34,815 bases of DNA, from NCBI GenBank assembly GCA_903852325.1, contig CAINQO010000120.1, forward strand, positions 1 to 34,815, in the 5' to 3' direction. Shown piece by piece: positions 24,966 through 32,655 of this stretch (positions are counted from its first letter, which is position 1; every line of letters starts with the position of its first letter). A program made the translations under genes and the position numbers. Below the pieces are notes generated by a model. That model saw only the letters and a program-made list of their open reading frames with translations, made no database searches and was not told the DNA's origin. The stretch comes from Candidatus Omnitrophota bacterium (GTDB lineage Bacteria; Omnitrophota; Gorgyraeia; Gygaellales; Profunditerraquicolaceae).

Positions 24966-25796
24966 CTAACTCCTTTTCTCTAGTTCCGCCGCGCGCCGGG
25001 CGGCTTTTTCCGTCGCTTCTTTAAGGGAACCTCCCGCACGCAAAATCTCCAGCCCCGCTTCGGTAGTCCCGCCCTTTGAGGCGACCATTTTTATTACTTC
25101 TTCGCAGGATAATTTACGCTCGATCAACATCGCGGCAGTTCCGTCCACTGTCCCGGCGGCCAGCAGTTCCGCTTCCCGCTGGTCAAAACCCAGGTTCACC
25201 GCCGCCTCCGACAATAACTTTACGAATTCATCGCGCTTAGTGACGGCATCTTTACTTTCTTTGATGTAAAAGCAAAAAAAGGCCGGCCCGCTCCCAGAGA
25301 TCGCCGTGGCGGCATTGATCTTTGCCTCTTCTTCCACGGGCAACACTGAACCTAAATTGCTAAAAATATCGAAAGCCAGCTGCCAGGCTAAATTAAGATC
25401 CCCTTCTGTGGCGTTCTGCCCTTTAGAGATAACCGAAACCCCCCGGCCGATCTGCGCGGGCATGTTCGGCATAATCCGCACGATCCGGGCTTTGGCATCA
25501 AGGTAACTGCTGATATATCCTGAACTGATGCCGGCGGCAATGGAAATAAACAGTTTATCCGCGGCAAAAGGCTTGATCTCTTTAAGCAGCGGCTCAAAAT
25601 CCTGCGGCTTAACCGCCAGGATAATAATTTCAGACTGCTGCACCAGTTCACCCGCTGTAGCGAAGGCGCCCATATTGATTAAACCGGAGGTTTTCTTTTT
25701 ATCTTTATCGTAAACACTCACCGCGTATTTTTTGTATATACACTCGGCGATCGCCCGGCCCATATTCCCGTAACCGATAATTCCGACTTTTTCCAT
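24966..25796 (-). CDS. proC: Pyrroline-5-carboxylate reductase
   Basis: This 276-residue enzyme makes proline from pyrroline-5-carboxylate with NAD(P)H. The dinucleotide fold starts with VGIIGYGNMGRAI. The family signature is near the C-terminal third: AATAISGSGPAFFCFYIK and the LAAGTVDGTA / VASKGGTTEAGLEIL region. The ATG at 25796 is preferred because AGAGG lies five nucleotides before it. A GTG two codons upstream (25802) would overlap that site. It is placed between yggS and mtnP, the widespread yggS-proC pairing. Confidence 0.95.
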   Translation of the reverse strand: MEKVGIIGYGNMGRAIAECIYKKYAVSVYDKDKKKTSGLINMGAFATAGELVQQSEIIILAVKPQDFEPLLKEIKPFAADKLFISIAAGISSGYISSYLDAKARIVRIMPNMPAQIGRGVSVISKGQNATEGDLNLAWQLAFDIFSNLGSVLPVEEEAKINAATAISGSGPAFFCFYIKESKDAVTKRDEFVKLLSEAAVNLGFDQREAELLAAGTVDGTAAMLIERKLSCEEVIKMVASKGGTTEAGLEILRAGGSLKEATEKAARRAAELEKRS

Positions 25797-25822
25797 ATCC
25801 ACCTCTTTTTGGTTAAACTGTT

Positions 25823-26476
25823 TTAAGGCTCAAAGATCACCCTGCCCAACCGGAGGATATCCGCCCCCTCTTCAATGGCCACCTCAAAATCATCGGACAT
25901 CCCCATGGAAATGATCCAGGCGGGATCAAGTTTATCCCGCAGCTGCCGTAGCCTGGAAAAATAGGGCCGCGCTTCCTCCGGCTGATCTGCCGCCGGGGCG
26001 ATCGTCATCAGCCCTTTCACCTTCAACTGCTTAAATTTAAATATCTGTTCCACTCCTGCGGCCAGTTCCTCCGGCGCGAACCCGGTCTTACTGGGCTCCG
26101 GAGAGGTTTTCACTTCCAGGAGGATCTCCTGGACCTTATTGATCCTGGCGGCCTGCCGGTCGATCTCCTGCGCCAGACTCACACTGTCCACAGAATGGAT
26201 CAATTCGAAAATTTTGAGCGCTTCTTTTACTTTATTGCTTTGGAGGTGCCCGACCATCTCCCAGTGCGCCCGGGGAAACAAAGTGAACTTTTGCGCAGCT
26301 TCCTGGACCCGGTTTTCTCCCAAATACTCCAATCCCAGCCCGATTACTTCCTTTATCTCTTCCGCGCTCCTGCCCTTGGTAACACAAAGCAGCTTGATCC
26401 CGGCCGGATCGGTATTGATCCTGGCGCAGGCGGCGGATACACGCTGGCGCACTTTTTCGATATTCTCTTTGATCAT
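25823..26476 (-). CDS. yggS: YggS/PROSC-family pyridoxal phosphate homeostasis protein
   Basis: This 217-residue, single-domain PLP-binding protein resembles the alanine racemase N-domain barrel. The PLP lysine is in LLCVTKGRS, and LEYLGENRVQEA, HWEMVGHLQSNKV, SMGMSDDFEVAIEEGA and ILRLGRVIF are all typical. YggS controls free PLP levels rather than catalysing a known reaction. In many bacteria it sits in the cell-division region directly after ftsZ; here it follows ftsA after a 232-nt gap. The ATG has no Shine-Dalgarno sequence and lies only some 11 nt from a TATAAT box, suggesting a nearly leaderless transcript. Confidence 0.94.
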   Translation of the reverse strand: MIKENIEKVRQRVSAACARINTDPAGIKLLCVTKGRSAEEIKEVIGLGLEYLGENRVQEAAQKFTLFPRAHWEMVGHLQSNKVKEALKIFELIHSVDSVSLAQEIDRQAARINKVQEILLEVKTSPEPSKTGFAPEELAAGVEQIFKFKQLKVKGLMTIAPAADQPEEARPYFSRLRQLRDKLDPAWIISMGMSDDFEVAIEEGADILRLGRVIFEP

Positions 26477-26487
26477 CTAAACAATAT

Positions 26488-26515
26488 ATTATACACAATT
26501 AAAATTAAGAAGCAA
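26488..26515 (-). promoter_or_regulatory. Possible promoter of yggS-proC-mtnP
   Basis: On the minus strand TTGCTT (26515-26510) and a perfect TATAAT (26493-26488) are separated by 16 nt in A/T-rich sequence. The predicted start is about 5 nt before the yggS ATG (26476), so the message would be nearly leaderless, which fits the absence of a ribosome-binding site. Confidence 0.5.
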
Positions 26516-26552
26516 TGGTAAACCACTAGGACTAGACTGGTATAGCTTAGGG

Positions 26553-26668
26553 TGAGTAGTGCGGGTGGGGACGAGTAGTGAGTTTAGTATTGGGAATTGG
26601 TAGTGGGTATTGCACTAACTACTCAACCTCACTACTAAACACACTACCCACCCTCACCCACACTACGC
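26553..26668. repeat. Imperfect intergenic inverted repeat between ftsA and yggS
   Basis: Left arm GAGTAGTGCGGGTGGGG with ACGAGTAGTGAGTTTAGTA (about 26554-26590) and right arm 26627-26668 (CCTCACTACTAAACACACTA, then CCCACCCTCACCCACACTACGC in part) are complementary over about 40 nt with scattered mismatches. The loop of about 35 nt repeats the same words. Strand-biased G/T versus C/A composition and AGTAGTGAG words link it to the repeats at 7146-7212 and 10996-11022. It occupies most of the 232-nt gap; no ORF of note is inside. Confidence 0.7.
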
Positions 26669-26708
26669 ATTCCAAGGCAAGACAATCGGAAATAGGAAAT
26701 TTTTTATA

Positions 26709-27965
26709 TTAGAAATACTCTTGGTATACTTCTTTGAAGCGGTTAATAGTCTTCATGACCAGATTCTTGGCGGGTTTAACCATCGCCAGGGTGCCCACGG
26801 TCTTATTTTCCAGGTCCTCGCAGATCATCCCCAGGCAGGTCAGGTAGGTTAAATATTTTTGCGCGCTTAAATCGGTATTTTCTTTGACTAAATCGGCGAC
26901 GAGCGGATTATTGATCCGGCCGATCGCTACCGGCATGCCGATCACGTTTTCCATCATCTCGATAAATCCTTCGGTCAATAAGGTCCGGCCGACCATGATG
27001 AAATGATCGACTTCATGCAGCGGAACCCGATGCTCCACCGCTTCCTTGATCTGCGTGCAGATCAGCCGGCCTGAATTACTGGCCATCGCGGCGACATCGC
27101 GCTGCCGAATCGGTTTGTAGAACTCGTCTTTCTTGACCAGGATCTCTTTATCCTCGGGAATATTATTTACCTCCCCGATCGCTCCGTAAGAACGCTTAAT
27201 GTCTTCCGCCAGTTCAAAATTTATTTTTAACCCTTCGGAAAGTTGCTGGGTCATACTGGTCCCGCCTAAAGGCAGGATCTGCAGATTCTGCAGAAGCCCG
27301 TCCTTAAAGATCAACAGCTCGGTAACATCGCTGCCCACATCGCAAAATACGCTTGTCCCGCGTTTTTCTTCGGGGCCGAACACCGCTCTACTGGTCACCA
27401 GGCCCGAGAAAGATAACCCGCGGATCTCATATCCGGACTGGCCGGCCACCCGGCTTAAGCTTTGCAAAGAAGCCAGGCGCGCGCAAATCAGGTACAAGTC
27501 CACTTCCAGCCGGTGGCTGTACAAACCGATCGGGTTGATCACATTGCTTTTGGAATCGATAGAGTAGCTTGAAGGGATCACGTGGATTATCTCCTCCTCC
27601 AGGCTGGAACCCAGGATCCGCGCCTGCTCATTGGCCGCGGCGATATCCGTAGAAGTGATCACTTTATTGCCGCGTTCAGCAAGCGGAATGATCGCATGGC
27701 TGTGCTTGGTGGAAATATCCCTGCCGGAAAAATTGGTGTGGATGGATTTTATTTTTACCCCGGACTTACTTTTTAAATTTTTAAGGATTTTGGTCAGGCA
27801 GATAACCAGCTCGGTGGCGTCCACGATCAGGCCTTCCTTGACCCCGCGGGAAACCGCAGTCTCAAAAAAAATGTTGCTGATCTTGTTTTTATGAACCAAA
27901 GCCAGCGCCGCGGATATTTTATTTGAGCCGATATCCACGGCGCAGATATAACCGTTATTTAGCAT
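26709..27965 (-). CDS. ftsA: Cell division protein FtsA
   Basis: This 418-residue actin-like protein tethers FtsZ filaments to the membrane and recruits the divisome. Actin-fold nucleotide motifs CAVDIGSNKISAALA (from residue 8), FCDVGSDVTELLIF and IMVGRTLLTEGFIEMM are seen. SHTS-fold (1C) sequence lies between residues of about 85 and 165. The C-terminus NRFKEVYQEYF can form the membrane-binding amphipathic helix. Its ATG overlaps the end of ftsQ by 11 nt. It is the last gene of the dcw operon in this contig, and ftsZ, the usual next gene, is missing here. Confidence 0.95.
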   Translation of the reverse strand: MLNNGYICAVDIGSNKISAALALVHKNKISNIFFETAVSRGVKEGLIVDATELVICLTKILKNLKSKSGVKIKSIHTNFSGRDISTKHSHAIIPLAERGNKVITSTDIAAANEQARILGSSLEEEIIHVIPSSYSIDSKSNVINPIGLYSHRLEVDLYLICARLASLQSLSRVAGQSGYEIRGLSFSGLVTSRAVFGPEEKRGTSVFCDVGSDVTELLIFKDGLLQNLQILPLGGTSMTQQLSEGLKINFELAEDIKRSYGAIGEVNNIPEDKEILVKKDEFYKPIRQRDVAAMASNSGRLICTQIKEAVEHRVPLHEVDHFIMVGRTLLTEGFIEMMENVIGMPVAIGRINNPLVADLVKENTDLSAQKYLTYLTCLGMICEDLENKTVGTLAMVKPAKNLVMKTINRFKEVYQEYF

Positions 27966-28743
27966 TATTGAGTTTGATTAAAGGTTCCTTAAACCTGAGG
28001 TCGATATAGTTGAGATTATTCCATTCCCTGCGCTCCTGGAGCACGAGGCCTCCCAGGATAAGCATCTTTTGCCGGATATTGCTGGCGCCGATGCGCACTT
28101 CAAAACCCTGCCACTCCCCTTGAGGGGCGGCCAGGGTATAATTCACCGCTTGCCTGGGCAGCCCCAGGAAAAATCCGGCGCTTCCAGGACTACCTACGTC
28201 TATCCTTTTGATCGTCAAACCGCTGAAGGATTTATTCAGCTTGAATTCGTTGAGAATGCTCAAAGCCAGCCCCAGTTCGGAACGCTTGTAACTGAATCCT
28301 GCCCGGGGAGCGAAGATCTTAGTCTCTAAACCGTAAACCACCGGCAGCTCCGCGGCCTCCTCCGTTTCCCCGGGATAGAATAGCACCCCCTGTTCGTCGA
28401 CGGCAAAGTTCCTGTAGAATTTAACCAGGGCCACGGCTTTACGCTTTAAATAATCTACGACGATGGTGTCGGGAAGGACCCGGGCGAACCTGACCTTGCG
28501 GCAATCCGGGCACTTCAAAAAAGCCTTACGCGCCTCGTACTTTAAATTCAAACTCAAAATGTTGCGGCCTTTCAGGTAATCGAATTGATTATCGGAATTC
28601 CTGACCACAACATTTTTTACCGAAAAGTAATCCGCGGTTGTCAGTACTTTCCAAATATAGCCTATAATAAAAGCGAAGGCAAGGAAAATTATTACCAGCA
28701 GGATGACGGATTTTACGGGTAACTCAGGTCTTCTTTTTTTCAT
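27955..28743 (-). CDS. ftsQ: FtsQ/DivIB-type cell division protein
   Basis: This 262-residue protein has a basic cytoplasmic tail, one membrane segment (about 11-33), a POTRA domain (about 38-105; YFSVKNVVVRN, RNILSLNL, LPDTIVVDYLKRKAVALVKF) and an FtsQ C-domain with VDEQGVLFYPG. FtsQ links FtsA-stage and septal-synthesis proteins at the inner membrane. The POTRA region contains a CPDC motif (C78, C81), which I do not know from typical FtsQ proteins. The gene overlaps both neighbours (20 nt with ddl, 11 nt with ftsA). The call rests on topology, POTRA pattern and position, since FtsQ sequences diverge strongly. Confidence 0.88.
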   Translation of the reverse strand: MKKRRPELPVKSVILLVIIFLAFAFIIGYIWKVLTTADYFSVKNVVVRNSDNQFDYLKGRNILSLNLKYEARKAFLKCPDCRKVRFARVLPDTIVVDYLKRKAVALVKFYRNFAVDEQGVLFYPGETEEAAELPVVYGLETKIFAPRAGFSYKRSELGLALSILNEFKLNKSFSGLTIKRIDVGSPGSAGFFLGLPRQAVNYTLAAPQGEWQGFEVRIGASNIRQKMLILGGLVLQERREWNNLNYIDLRFKEPLIKLNNAK

Positions 28744-29668
28744 AAGCCAGTTCCAATAGTTTAAGACAAAGCCGGGTAAAATCGATACCGGCGACTTTTG
28801 CCGCCTTAGGCAAAAGGCTGGTGGAGGTCATCCCGGGGATAGTGTTTACTTCCAGGATATAAGGTATCCCCTGCGCATTAAGAATAAAATCCACTCGGCT
28901 ATAAGCATAGCAACCTAAGAGTTTATGCGCCGCCAAGCCCGCCTGCTGCACGGCGTTAGCCAGCCGCTCTTCAAGCACCGCCGGAACAATATATTCCGTC
29001 AGGTTATCCTGATATTTGGCCGCGAAATCGAAAAATTTACTGTGGGGAACGATCTCCACTACCGGCAAAGCCCGGTCATCCAGGATGCCCACGGTAAGTT
29101 CCCGGCCGGGAATATATTCCTGAATAATTATACGGTCATCGTACTCAAAAGCAAGCTCAACTGCCTGGCGGAATTGCCCGGGCCGGTCGATCAGGGAAAG
29201 CCCGATACTAGAACCGTGATTAGAGGGTTTAACCACCAGAGGAAAATCCATCCGGCTGGTAAAATCTTTTTCTTTTTGGTAAGCGGAGTTTGCCAGGAAT
29301 TGCGACCGGGGCACCGCTAATTTCCCCCGGGAGAACACTTCCAGGGAACCGATCTTATCCATCGCCAGGCGGCTGGCCGCCACCCCTGATCCGGTGTAAG
29401 GCAAACCCACCCCTTCCAGGATGCTCTGGATCCCTCCATCCTCCCCGAAACGCCCATGCAAAGCGACAAAAGCGCAATTCAGGTCATAGGTTTTCAACAA
29501 CCGGGCATTTTCCTGCGGATCTTCGGTAACAATATCAATGGCCACCGCATCCACTTGCGCCTGGGAAAGCGCGGCATATACCGCCTTGCCGCTTTTTAAA
29601 GATATCTCTCTTTCTGAGGAAGGCCCGCCCATTAAAACCCCGACCCTGCCGAAATCCTTTATTTCCAT
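28724..29668 (-). CDS. ddl: D-alanine--D-alanine ligase
   Basis: This 314-residue ATP-grasp enzyme makes the D-Ala-D-Ala dipeptide for lipid II. The N-domain begins VGVLMGGPSSEREISLKSG. ATP-grasp motifs are FPLVVKPSNHGSSIGLS, IIIQEYIPGRELTVGIL and the C-terminal YILEVNTIPGMTSTSLLPK with metal ligands Glu and Asn. The ATG is preceded by GGAG. It overlaps murB by 10 nt and ftsQ by 20 nt. The Y residue expected for D-Ala-D-Ala rather than D-Ala-D-Lac ligases appears in the loop FDFAAKYQDNLTEYIVPA, as is usual for Ddl. Confidence 0.96.
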   Translation of the reverse strand: MEIKDFGRVGVLMGGPSSEREISLKSGKAVYAALSQAQVDAVAIDIVTEDPQENARLLKTYDLNCAFVALHGRFGEDGGIQSILEGVGLPYTGSGVAASRLAMDKIGSLEVFSRGKLAVPRSQFLANSAYQKEKDFTSRMDFPLVVKPSNHGSSIGLSLIDRPGQFRQAVELAFEYDDRIIIQEYIPGRELTVGILDDRALPVVEIVPHSKFFDFAAKYQDNLTEYIVPAVLEERLANAVQQAGLAAHKLLGCYAYSRVDFILNAQGIPYILEVNTIPGMTSTSLLPKAAKVAGIDFTRLCLKLLELAYEKKKT

Positions 29669-30540
29669 ATTCTGATCTCCGGTTCCAGCTGAAGCTTAAA
29701 CCTGTCCTTTACTTTCTTGCGCATCAGTTCCATCAGCGCTAAAACATCCCCGCTTTTGGCCTTCCCCCGGTTTAAAATAAAATTCGCGTGGCGGCAGGAA
29801 ATTACCGCTTTCCCGCGGGCTTTGCCTTTTAATCCGCAGGCATCGATCAATTTACCGGCAGAGGCCTGCTCCGGGTTTTTAAACACGCACCCGGCATTGG
29901 GAAGATGGTCCCCCTGGGAAGCTTTGCGTTTTAAAATAACCTCTTTTAGGTTCCGGCTGACTTCAGTTTTCGCGGCCCGCCGGGTTTCCAGCTCGGCCCA
30001 AAGGATGATCTGTTTATTTAAATTGGATTTGCGGTAGCCGAAAACAAGCCGCTTTTTCGGCAATATATTGAATTTTCCGGCATAATCCAAAACCCCTGCC
30101 CGCGCGACGAGCGACCCGATGGAATAACCCCAGGCCCCGGCGTTTCCGCTCAAACCACCGCCCAGCGTCCCGGGGATACCGGCCAGGAATTCCAAACCGC
30201 TTCTATTATGCTCGCGGCTGAATAAGATCAACGCATTTAATTTTATACCGCTGCCGGCAACAATGCAATCGCCTTTTAAAGAACATTTCCGGAAATTCTC
30301 ATTGCTTAACCTGATCACCAGCCCCTTTAAACCGGCGTCGGCGATCAAAAGATTGCTCCCGGCGCCCAGAATATGCACCGGTATCCGGAAGCGGCGGCAA
30401 AGAACCAGCGCCTGCTGTAATTCTTTAAAATTTTGCGGTTCGAAAAAATATTCCGCCGGCCCCCCGATCTTAAAACTGGTCAAGCCGGACAGAATAACCC
30501 CGCGTTTTATTTTTTTACTTAAAGGTTTGGGCCAAAGCAT
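29659..30540 (-). CDS. murB: UDP-N-acetylenolpyruvoylglucosamine reductase
   Basis: This FAD enzyme of about 293 residues reduces UDP-enolpyruvyl-GlcNAc to UDP-MurNAc. The FAD-binding elements are LTSFKIGGPAEYFFEP, HILGAGSNLLIADAG and LAGIPGTLGGGLSGNAGAWG. The C-terminal motif LQLEPEIRIW carries the catalytic glutamate. The active-site segment reads NAGCVFKNP; the residue that protonates the substrate is cysteine instead of the E. coli serine, a variation that occurs in the family. It is a short, type II MurB. The start is uncertain: ATG at 30540 is chosen here, while TTG at 30555 is also in frame; both lie inside the end of murC and neither has a Shine-Dalgarno sequence. Confidence 0.94.
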   Translation of the reverse strand: MLWPKPLSKKIKRGVILSGLTSFKIGGPAEYFFEPQNFKELQQALVLCRRFRIPVHILGAGSNLLIADAGLKGLVIRLSNENFRKCSLKGDCIVAGSGIKLNALILFSREHNRSGLEFLAGIPGTLGGGLSGNAGAWGYSIGSLVARAGVLDYAGKFNILPKKRLVFGYRKSNLNKQIILWAELETRRAAKTEVSRNLKEVILKRKASQGDHLPNAGCVFKNPEQASAGKLIDACGLKGKARGKAVISCRHANFILNRGKAKSGDVLALMELMRKKVKDRFKLQLEPEIRIWK

Positions 30541-31873
30541 CGCTGAGTTTAACAATATCCCCGGCGCCCAAGGTCATCACCAGGTCCCCTTCTTTGAGCA
30601 TTCCCCGGACATGCGCCAGGATCTTTTCTTTGGGCAGATAAACCACCGGCTTGCCCGGTTCGCTGGCTTTTATTTTGTTTAGCAAAACCTGGGCGTTTAC
30701 TCCGGCAATTTCCGGCTCGCTGGCGGCATAAATATCGGTAATGATCAAATAATCCGCCTGGGAAAAAGCCGAAGCGAATTCATCCTGGAGTAATTGCGTA
30801 CGGGTGTAACGGTGCGGCTGGAAGATCACGATCTTGCGTTTTACCTCCAGGTTAGCCACTGCCGCAAGGGTCGCCTTTATCTCGGAAGGATGATGCGCGT
30901 AATCATCGATGACCATATATTTATCATCCCGGAATTTGATCTCCAGCCTGCGCCCGGCCCCGCGGTATCCTTCTAAGGCGGCGCGGATATATTTTAAATC
31001 CACTCCTAACTCAAGCCCCAGGGCGATCACGGAAAGGGAGTTGGAAATATTATGCCTGCCCCCCAGGGACAAGTGAAAACGGGAGATCAATTTCCCCTTT
31101 AGATAACAATCAAACTCGCTGCTTAATTGCCCGAAGGTAATATTCTTAGCGTAAATATCCGCCCCCTCCGCCAGTCCGAAGAAAAGCTGTTTTTGTTTGC
31201 ATTCGCCCATTAATTTTAAAAGCTGGGGGTCGTCGGAGCAGGCAAAAACACAGCCCCCCTCCCTGGTGCGCTGGATGAAACGCTTGAACGCATCCAGTTC
31301 ATTTTCAAAATTATGATAATAATCCAGGTGTTCCCGGTCGATATTGGTAATGATGGAATAAGTGGGAGTGTAGCTCAAAAATGAACCGTCGGATTCATCG
31401 GCTTCAGCCACGAACAATTCTCCGCTGCCCAGGCAGGCATTAGTGTTGATATTGTTTAGGATCCCTCCGATCGCCGCCGTAGGACAGCGCCCGGCTTCTA
31501 AAAGCATAAAAGAAACTAAAGAAGTGGTGGTGGTTTTGCCGTGGCTTCCGGCGACGGTGATCACGGTTTTATCCTGCATCAGCAGCGCTAAAGCCTGCGC
31601 CCGCTGGATCAAAGGGATCCCCAGGATCTTGGCCCGGTGCATCTCCGGATTTTCCGCGGTGATCGCCGAAGAATAAACCACTACCTCCTGGTCGATGATA
31701 TTCCGGGCGGAATGCCCCAGGAAAATTTTTGCCCCCAGCGTTTCCAGCTCCCGGGTAATCCGGTTTTCTTTTAAATCCGAACCGCTGACCTTATAGCCGC
31801 TGTGGAGCATCAACCGGGCGATCCCGCTCATCCCGATGCCGCCGATACCGATAAAATGGTAATATTTTTTCAT
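30515..31873 (-). CDS. murC: UDP-N-acetylmuramate--L-alanine ligase
   Basis: This 452-residue ligase adds the first amino acid, L-alanine, to UDP-MurNAc. The Rossmann N-domain starts HFIGIGGIGMSGIA, the ATP P-loop is VAGSHGKTTTTSLV, followed by ITNIDREHLDYY, and the C-domain has DDYAHHPSEIKATLAA and FQPHRYTRTQ. All Mur ligase motifs are present and the length is standard. Its ATG overlaps the TGA of the upstream peptidase gene by 4 nt (ATGA), and its end overlaps the murB start region. Confidence 0.97.
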   Translation of the reverse strand: MKKYYHFIGIGGIGMSGIARLMLHSGYKVSGSDLKENRITRELETLGAKIFLGHSARNIIDQEVVVYSSAITAENPEMHRAKILGIPLIQRAQALALLMQDKTVITVAGSHGKTTTTSLVSFMLLEAGRCPTAAIGGILNNINTNACLGSGELFVAEADESDGSFLSYTPTYSIITNIDREHLDYYHNFENELDAFKRFIQRTREGGCVFACSDDPQLLKLMGECKQKQLFFGLAEGADIYAKNITFGQLSSEFDCYLKGKLISRFHLSLGGRHNISNSLSVIALGLELGVDLKYIRAALEGYRGAGRRLEIKFRDDKYMVIDDYAHHPSEIKATLAAVANLEVKRKIVIFQPHRYTRTQLLQDEFASAFSQADYLIITDIYAASEPEIAGVNAQVLLNKIKASEPGKPVVYLPKEKILAHVRGMLKEGDLVMTLGAGDIVKLSDALAQTFK

Positions 31874-32643
31874 TTCAATATATAATTCTTCCAGCCTTCT
31901 TCGAGGGCATTGAAATCTTTAAAAGAATAAATTTTACTTAAGGCGCCCGGCAGGCTGCGATTATCCCGCAGCGCCCGGCAGAATTCCACAAATTGATCCT
32001 TGCCGAAGCAGGAGATCAAATAATTCACCAGGCTGTAAGCTTCCGCGTAAAATAACCTTACCTGCTCCTCGCCGGCCCCTTCGAACCGGAAATTATTCAA
32101 AGCATTAAGGCTCAGGTATTGGCCGTTGCGGATGATCTCGGCCAGGTCCCCCTTGATCAAACGGATATCCTTCTGCTGGTAGGTAGCCACCCCCTCCTGG
32201 AGCCAGAGCGGCACCGCCGGGTTGCGGTAACCGACCATCTCGATAAAAACAATGTGCGCCAGCTCATGGGGCAGGACATCCTGCATAAACCCCGGCGCCC
32301 CGATATAGCTTTGGATAAGCTTTACGCCGATCTCCACCTGCCCTCCCGACCAGCCGGAACTTTGCGTGGATTTCAGATACTCGTCCTGAGTATCGAACAA
32401 ATATATCCTGGCCCGGTTATCCCAGGTCCAGAAATTAAAACGGTTAAACCCGAACTGGCTGCCGATGGAGTCGTAATATTCTTCGGCTTTGCGGGACAGT
32501 TCATTAACCATCTCCTCCGGGGCACTTTTGTAGAAAATATTAAAATGCGTGCTTTTGGAAACCAGCCATTGATCCTGCGCAAAAAGTGCCGCCGGCAACA
32601 AAATTACGCACAATAATCCGGTTAAGCGGATGAATTTTAACAT
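31870..32643 (-). CDS. Secreted gluzincin-type metallopeptidase (peptidase MA-like)
   Basis: This 257-residue protein has a signal peptide (MLKFIRLTGLLCVILLPAAL, cleavage probably near Ala22-Gln23) and a zinc protease core. HELAH at 126-130 supplies two histidine ligands and the catalytic glutamate, and WLQEGVATY (147-155) supplies the third ligand Glu150. That arrangement is the gluzincin pattern of the peptidase MA family. The flanking RIYLFDTQDEYLKST is also typical. It is probably periplasmic. It lies between murG (12 nt gap) and murC (4-nt overlap), so it is expressed with cell-wall precursor genes, but its substrate is unknown and peptidoglycan specificity is not shown by the sequence. 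Confidence 0.88.
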   Translation of the reverse strand: MLKFIRLTGLLCVILLPAALFAQDQWLVSKSTHFNIFYKSAPEEMVNELSRKAEEYYDSIGSQFGFNRFNFWTWDNRARIYLFDTQDEYLKSTQSSGWSGGQVEIGVKLIQSYIGAPGFMQDVLPHELAHIVFIEMVGYRNPAVPLWLQEGVATYQQKDIRLIKGDLAEIIRNGQYLSLNALNNFRFEGAGEEQVRLFYAEAYSLVNYLISCFGKDQFVEFCRALRDNRSLPGALSKIYSFKDFNALEEGWKNYILK

Positions 32644-32655
32644 AGCGTGTAAATT

